DNA of 39,497 bases from Rothia santali (lineage in GTDB: Bacteria > Actinomycetota > Actinomycetes > Actinomycetales > Micrococcaceae): assembly GCF_024199905.1 (NCBI RefSeq), contig NZ_JANAFB010000029.1:1-39497 (forward strand). Direction: 5' to 3'. Shown piece by piece: positions 35,249 through 39,497 of the stretch. The translations under genes and the position numbers were made by a program. The notes under the pieces are model-generated. The model saw nothing but the letters and a program-made list of their open reading frames with translations, was not told the origin of the DNA and did no database searches. Within the stretch, counting starts at the first letter, position 1; each line of letters starts with the position of its first letter.

Positions 35249-36723
35249 CAGCAGGTCCCGCAGGATCTCGAGGCGGCGCTTAAGGCCCTTCTCGGCGCCG
35301 TACTCGGTGGGCCGGTAGTACTCGCGGCCCACGAGCTTGTCCGGCGCGTACTGCTGGGCGGCGACGGCGTGCGGCGCGTCGTGGGCGTAGACGTAGCCGC
35401 GGCCGTGGCCGAGCCGGGCGGCCTCGCCGTAGTGGGCGTCCCGCAGGTGGACGGGGACCGGGCCCGCTCCCCCGGCGCGCACGTCGGCCAGGGCGGCGTC
35501 GATCGCGGTGATGACGGCGTTGGACTTCGGGGCCGTGGCCAGGTGGATGACCGCCTGGGCCAGGTTGATCCGCGCCTCGGGCATGCCGATCAGCTGGACC
35601 GCCTGGGCCGCGGCCACCGCGGCCTGCAGGGCCGTGGGGTCGGCCATCCCGACGTCCTCGCTCGCGTGGACCACCAGGCGGCGGGCGATGAACCGCGCGT
35701 CCTCGCCGGCCTCGATCATGCGGGCGAGGTAGTGCAGGGCGGCGTCGGCGTCGGAGCCGCGGATGGACTTGATGAACGCGGAGACGACGTCGTAGTGCTG
35801 GTCCCCGGCGCGGTCGTAGCGCAGGGCGGCCCGGTCCAGGGCCTCCTCCGTGTGCTTCTGGGTGATCTCGACGGGGCCCTCCGCGCCGTCCTCGGCGCCG
35901 TCCTCGCCCTCGGCGCCGTCCCCGCCCTCCGCCTCGGCCTCGCCGTAGGCCACGGCCGCGGCGGCCTCCAGGCTGGTCAGGGCGCGGCGGGCGTCGCCGC
36001 TGCACAGCTCGATCAGGTGCCGGCGTGCGGCGTCGTCGAGCTCCACGGAGCCGCCCAGGCCCCGGGGGTCCTCGACGGCGCGGTCCAGCAGCGCGCCCAG
36101 GTCGGCGTCCTCGAGGGGCTTCAGGGTCACGAGGATCGAGCGCGAGAGCAGGGGCGAGATGACCGAGAAGGAGGGGTTCTCGGTGGTCGCGGCGACCAGG
36201 ACCACCCAGCGGTTCTCGACGCCGGGCAGCAGCGCGTCCTGCTGCGCCTTGGTGAACCGGTGGATCTCGTCGAGGAACAGCACGGTGGTCATGCCGTGCA
36301 GGTCCCGGTCCGTCAGCGCCTGGTCCATCACGGCGCGGACGTCCTTGACGCCGGCGGTGATGGCCGAGAGCTCGACGAACTTCCGGCCGGTGCCGCGCGC
36401 GATGACGTGGGCGATGGTCGTCTTGCCGGTCCCGGGCGGGCCCCAGAGGATGACCGAGGAGGGGCCCGCGGGCCCGGAGTCCTCGCCCGCCAGGACCCGC
36501 AGCGGGGAGCCGGGGGTCAGCGCATGCTGCTGGCCGACGATCTCCTCGACGGTGCGCGGGCGCATGCGGACCGCCAGCGGAGCGCGGGCGCGGCGGAGCG
36601 GGCGCCGCCGGTGGCCCGGGCGGGCTCCGGGGAGGGGGTGCCGGGGCCCGCCGCCGGGTGGGCGGCTCCCGCCGCGGCGGGCCGCTCGTCGTCGTCGGCC
36701 TGGTCGAACAGGGACCGGGTCAC
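35228..36723 (-). CDS. rarA: Replication-associated recombination protein A (AAA+ ATPase), with one apparent frameshift near the N-terminus
   Basis: A clamp-loader-like AAA+ ATPase (MgsA/RarA) acting at stalled replication forks. Walker A is [16 protein letters not shown], Walker B is [20 protein letters not shown], sensor regions follow ([22 protein letters not shown]), and the C-terminal domain carries [23 protein letters not shown] and [18 protein letters not shown]. An acidic linker ([20 protein letters not shown]) is inserted after the AAA lid. The uninterrupted frame starts at an ATG at 36565. The family N-terminus (SLFDQ and similar) is found upstream in another frame beginning with a GTG at 36723 that overlaps the dtd stop (GTGA). 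Adding one base near 36588 joins the two ([11 protein letters not shown]) and gives 498 residues. I treat the gene as 35228-36723 with a probable sequencing deletion. Confidence 0.9.
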
Positions 36724-37178
36724 GCGTCCCCCCGCCCCGCGGGCATCAGCTCCGCGCTGTCCAGGACGAGGGTGAACGGCCCGTCGTTGACGAGGTCGAC
36801 CTCCATGCGGGCGCCGAAGCGGCCGGTCTCCACGCGCGCGCCCAGCTCCCGCAGCCGGGCGACGTAGGCGTCGAAGAGCGGCTCCGAGACCGGGCCCGGC
36901 GCGGCCGCGGACCAGGAGGGTCGCCGGCCCTTCCGGGCGTCGCCGTAGAGGGTGAACTGGCTGACCGCCAGGATGGGAGCGCCCTCGTCGGAGCAAGAGC
37001 GCTCCCCGGGCAGCACGCGCAGGCCCCACGTCTTCTCGGCGAGCTTGGCGACCTCGGCGGGGCCGTCGTCGTGCGTGATGCCCACTAGGGCGAGCAGTCC
37101 GGGGCCCTGGATTTCCCCCACGACCTCCTCCTCGGAGGTCACGCGGGCACGGGAGACGGTCTGGAGCACGATGCGCAT
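36720..37178 (-). CDS. dtd: D-aminoacyl-tRNA deacylase
   Basis: A proofreading enzyme that hydrolyses D-aminoacyl-tRNAs and misacylated glycyl-tRNA-Ala. The 152-residue protein is normal for DTD and begins [23 protein letters not shown]. It has the conserved [12 protein letters not shown] motif and the C-terminal [11 protein letters not shown], containing the Gly-cisPro element of the active site. The ATG at 37178 is the only start compatible with the conserved N-terminus. It lies between aspS and rarA on the same strand, and the rarA GTG overlaps its stop. Confidence 0.96.
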   Translation of the reverse strand: MRIVLQTVSRARVTSEEEVVGEIQGPGLLALVGITHDDGPAEVAKLAEKTWGLRVLPGERSCSDEGAPILAVSQFTLYGDARKGRRPSWSAAAPGPVSEPLFDAYVARLRELGARVETGRFGARMEVDLVNDGPFTLVLDSAELMPAGRGDA

Positions 37179-37299
37179 GCGGCCCACTCTACCGGCCGGG
37201 CCCGCCCCGGTCGCGGCGGTTCGCCGAGGCCGAAGCGGGCCCCGAAGGGACGCGGAAGGGCTCGCGGGACGGGAGCCGCAGGAAGGAGGGAGCGCAAGG

Positions 37300-37367
37300 A
37301 GCGGGCCCCGCGGGGAAGCGAAGGGGCGCACAGAGCGGGCCCCGCCGCCACGCGAAGGGGCGCACGG
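37300..37367. repeat. Two 34-nt tandem units in the aspS-dtd gap
   Basis: Units 37300-37333 and 37334-37367 share AGCGGGCCCCGC and GCGAAGGGGCGCAC at identical spacing. A partial, more diverged copy starts near 37234. The second unit overlaps the left arm of the hairpin after aspS. Confidence 0.75.
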
Positions 37368-37400
37368 TACGGGACCACCAGGCCCCGTCCCGTGCGCCCC
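37357..37400 (-). terminator. Hairpin downstream of aspS
   Basis: GGGGCGCACGG (37357-37367) pairs perfectly with CCGTGCGCCCC (37390-37400), leaving a 22-nt loop. It begins 18 nt after the aspS stop in the transcribed direction. It is a likely terminator or message-stabilising stem and lacks a U tract. Confidence 0.6.
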
Positions 37401-37418
37401 CGAGCGGCACGCGTCGGA

Positions 37419-39200
37419 CTACTTCTCCGAGGCCTCCGCGGCCTTCTTCGGCTTGGCGTCCACGCCGGTCTCCTTGCGCTGCTCCGGCGTGATGGGCGCC
37501 GGGGCGGAGGTCAGCGGGTCGTAGCCGTTGCCGGTCTTGGGGAACGCGATGACCTCGCGGATCGAGTCGGTCCCGGCCAGCAGGGCGACGACGCGGTCCC
37601 AACCGAACGCGATCCCACCGTGCGGGGGCGCGCCGTACTGGAAGGCGTCGAGCAGGAAGCCGAACTTCTCCTGCGCCTCGGCCTCCCCGATGCCCATGAC
37701 GCCGAAGACGCGCTCCTGGACGTCCTGGCGGTGGATGCGGATCGAGCCGCCGCCGATCTCGTTGCCGTTGCACACGATGTCGTAGGCGTAGGCCAGGGCC
37801 TCGCCCGGGTCGGTGTCGAAGGTCTCGGCGAACTCCGGCTTGGGCGCGGTGAACGCGTGGTGCACCGCGGTCCACGCGGAGCTGCCCAGCGCGACGTCGC
37901 CTGACTCCACGGCGTCGGAGGCGGACTCGAACATGGGCGCGTCCACGACCCACACGAAGGCCCAGTCGCCGTCCTTGATCAGGCCGGTGCGGTGGCCGAT
38001 CTCCACGCGCGCGGCGCCCAGCAGGGCCCGCGAGGCCCGCCGCTCGCCGGCGCCGAAGAAGATGCAGTCCCCCGGCTGCGCGCCGGTCGCGGCCGCGAGC
38101 CCCTCGCGCTCGGCCTCGGTAATGTTCTTGGCCACCGGGCCGGTCAGCGAGCCGTCCTCCTGGACCAGCACGTAGGCAAGCCCCTTGGCGCCGCGCTGCT
38201 TGGCCCACTCCTGCCACGCGTCGAGCGTGCGGCGGGCCTGGGAGGCGCCGCCGGGCATCACGACGGCACCCACGTAGGGGGCCTTGAACACGCGGAAGGT
38301 GGTGTCCCGGAAGTACTCGGTCAGCTCGGTCAGCTCGAGCCCGAAGCGCAGGTCCGGCTTGTCCGTGCCGTACTTCTCCATGGCCTCGGCGTAGGTCATC
38401 CGGCGGATCGGGCGCGGGATCTCGACGTCGATCAGCGACCACAGCGCGGCGACGATCCGCTCGCCGAGGTCGATGACGTCGTCCTGCTCCACGAAGGAGG
38501 CCTCGATGTCCAGCTGGGTGAACTCGGGCTGGCGGTCGGCGCGGAAGTCCTCGTCGCGGTAGCAGCGCGCGATCTGGTAGTACTTCTCGACGCCACCGAC
38601 CTGCAGCAGCTGCTTGAACAGCTGCGGCGACTGCGGCAGCGCGTACCAGGAGCCGGGGGCCAGGCGGGCCGGGACCACGAAGTCGCGGGCGCCCTCGGGG
38701 GTCGAGCGGGTCATGGTCGGCGTCTCGACCTCGAGGTAGCCGTCCTCGTGCAGCAGCTCGCGGGCCACGCGGTTGGCTTCGGAGCGCAGGCGCATGATGG
38801 ACGCCGGGGCGGGCCGGCGCAGGTCCAGGTAGCGGTGGCGCAGGCGCGCCTCCTCGCCGACCTCGACGTGCTCGTCGATCTGGAACGGCAGCGGCGCGGC
38901 GGTGTTCAGCACCTGGGTCGAGGCGACCTCGACCTCGATCTCGCCGGTCACCAGGTTGGCGTTCTCGTTGCCCTCGGGGCGGCGCCGGACCTCGCCGGTC
39001 ACCTGCAGGACGTACTCGTTGCGCAGCGCCTCGAAGTCCGCCTCGTCGTGGAAGACGCACTGGGTGACGCCCTCGCGGTCGCGGAGGTCCACGAAGGCGA
39101 CGCCGCCGTGGTCGCGGCGGCGGGCGACCCAGCCGGCGAGGGTGACGGTCTCTCCGATGTTGGCGGCGGTCAGTTCGCCGAGTGTATGCGTGCGTAGCAC
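37419..39200 (-). CDS. aspS: Aspartyl-tRNA synthetase
   Basis: Charges tRNA-Asp (and possibly tRNA-Asn in organisms lacking AsnRS). The 593-residue bacterial-type enzyme begins [35 protein letters not shown], the OB-fold anticodon-binding domain. The class IIb catalytic core carries motif 2 ([25 protein letters not shown]), the bacterial GAD insertion (about residues 300-420) and motif 3 ([16 protein letters not shown]). The C-terminal 25 residues are a Lys/Ala/Glu-rich tail. The GTG at 39200 has an AAAGGA site. It leads the aspS-dtd-rarA unit. Confidence 0.98.
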   Translation of the reverse strand: MLRTHTLGELTAANIGETVTLAGWVARRRDHGGVAFVDLRDREGVTQCVFHDEADFEALRNEYVLQVTGEVRRRPEGNENANLVTGEIEVEVASTQVLNTAAPLPFQIDEHVEVGEEARLRHRYLDLRRPAPASIMRLRSEANRVARELLHEDGYLEVETPTMTRSTPEGARDFVVPARLAPGSWYALPQSPQLFKQLLQVGGVEKYYQIARCYRDEDFRADRQPEFTQLDIEASFVEQDDVIDLGERIVAALWSLIDVEIPRPIRRMTYAEAMEKYGTDKPDLRFGLELTELTEYFRDTTFRVFKAPYVGAVVMPGGASQARRTLDAWQEWAKQRGAKGLAYVLVQEDGSLTGPVAKNITEAEREGLAAATGAQPGDCIFFGAGERRASRALLGAARVEIGHRTGLIKDGDWAFVWVVDAPMFESASDAVESGDVALGSSAWTAVHHAFTAPKPEFAETFDTDPGEALAYAYDIVCNGNEIGGGSIRIHRQDVQERVFGVMGIGEAEAQEKFGFLLDAFQYGAPPHGGIAFGWDRVVALLAGTDSIREVIAFPKTGNGYDPLTSAPAPITPEQRKETGVDAKPKKAAEASEK

Positions 39201-39325
39201 TGGGGTGACGTCCTTTCGACGGTGGGCGGTGCGACCGCCGGGGTGTGGATTCGAACCGAGTTTACGCCGGGCCCCGGCGGAGGGCCCCGGACCGGCGGGG
39301 CGGGGGGCTGGAGGTCACCGGCCGC

Positions 39326-39497
39326 GTGGGCGCCCCGGCGGCGCCGCCCCGGGGTCCCGCGCGCGCGCCCCCCGCCTCTTCGGCACCTCGCCCGCCCGGA
39401 TCTCGATCACCCTGTTCCTGCTGGTCATCATCGTCTGCTCGATGCTGCTGATGCTGCCGATCTCGCACCGCGGCGGCACCGCGCCGAGCGTCGCCGA
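39326..39497 (+). CDS. Start of a small single-span membrane protein (partial, probable frameshift)
   Basis: Divergent from aspS and cut by the window edge. A GGAGG site (39310-39314) precedes a GTG at 39326, followed by a Pro/Ala/Arg-rich segment. From 39376, in the next frame, the sequence encodes LFGTSPARISITLFLLVIIVC then SMLLMLPISHRGG, a single transmembrane helix. One base missing in the C run near 39370 would join the two. The topology resembles small division proteins such as DivIC/FtsB-like initiators, but no diagnostic motif is present, so I assign no function. Confidence 0.35.

Noticed and set aside
39244-39262. GGTTCGAATCC on the minus strand, resembling a tRNA T-arm next to aspS.
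   Set aside because: The flanking bases do not form a T-stem and no acceptor, D or anticodon arms can be built; it lies in the aspS promoter region.

Overview
This window is a high-GC, gene-dense stretch with strong third-position GC bias, frequent GTG starts, ATGA/GTGA stop-start overlaps and a Cys-free (C-minus) ribosomal protein S4. These features suggest a member of the Actinomycetota, most likely Micrococcales and perhaps close to Micrococcaceae. The genus cannot be resolved by eye. No tRNA, rRNA, CRISPR array, transposase or phage gene was seen.

Layout. (1) 1-2.8 kb: a LysR regulator cut by the window edge, a divergent TDT-family transporter whose frame is broken by four same-direction shifts, and a DJ-1/PfpI protein. 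(2) 2.85-11.2 kb: a minus-strand glyA-soxB-soxD-soxA-soxG-purU unit for sarcosine (glycine betaine-derived) oxidation and C1/folate handling, with a divergent GntR/FCD regulator and a perfect 18-bp palindrome between them. (3) 11.3-19.0 kb: a catabolic block with a flavin amine-oxidase-fold enzyme, a DapA-family lyase and an aldehyde dehydrogenase in one operon, then a convergent Ldh-family oxidoreductase, an AGCS-type Na+/amino-acid symporter and a second GntR regulator. The same 10-bp palindrome, TGTGATCACA, lies in both of its control regions. I do not recognise this combination as a textbook pathway; it is the best candidate here for an undescribed system. (4) 19.0-29.5 kb: an inositol-type catabolic region (LacI regulator, TIM-barrel isomerase, IolG-like dehydrogenase, divergent aldehyde dehydrogenase, IolD, HpcH/HpaI aldolase, second Gfo/Idh/MocA dehydrogenase, D-2-hydroxyacid dehydrogenase, IolE). 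A 22-nt inverted repeat carrying two LacI-type operators sits at its divergent promoter. (5) 29.5-39.5 kb: a housekeeping minus-strand series aspS-dtd-rarA-rpsD-DUF948-small protein-alaS-ruvX-mltG, an order common in actinobacteria.

Regions 4 and 5 meet at about 29.48-29.58 kb inside two incomplete genes: iolE loses its C-terminal part and mltG loses everything after its membrane anchor. The join is filled with G and C homopolymers longer than any others I noticed. It is most simply read as an assembly misjoin or a low-quality stretch, although a genuine rearrangement is not excluded. Linkage across it should not be trusted. Apparent frameshifts in the TDT gene, rarA, the small protein before alaS and the last partial gene also point to base-calling errors in GC runs.

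How the parts work together: region 2 should convert sarcosine to glycine, methylene-tetrahydrofolate and H2O2, with GlyA making serine and PurU releasing formate to recycle folate. Region 3 probably imports an amino acid or amine and oxidises it through an imine/aldehyde to a carboxylate. Region 4 should dehydrogenate and dehydrate a cyclitol, open the ring with IolD and cleave the product by a class II aldolase rather than the usual IolC/IolJ/IolA set, which is not seen here.
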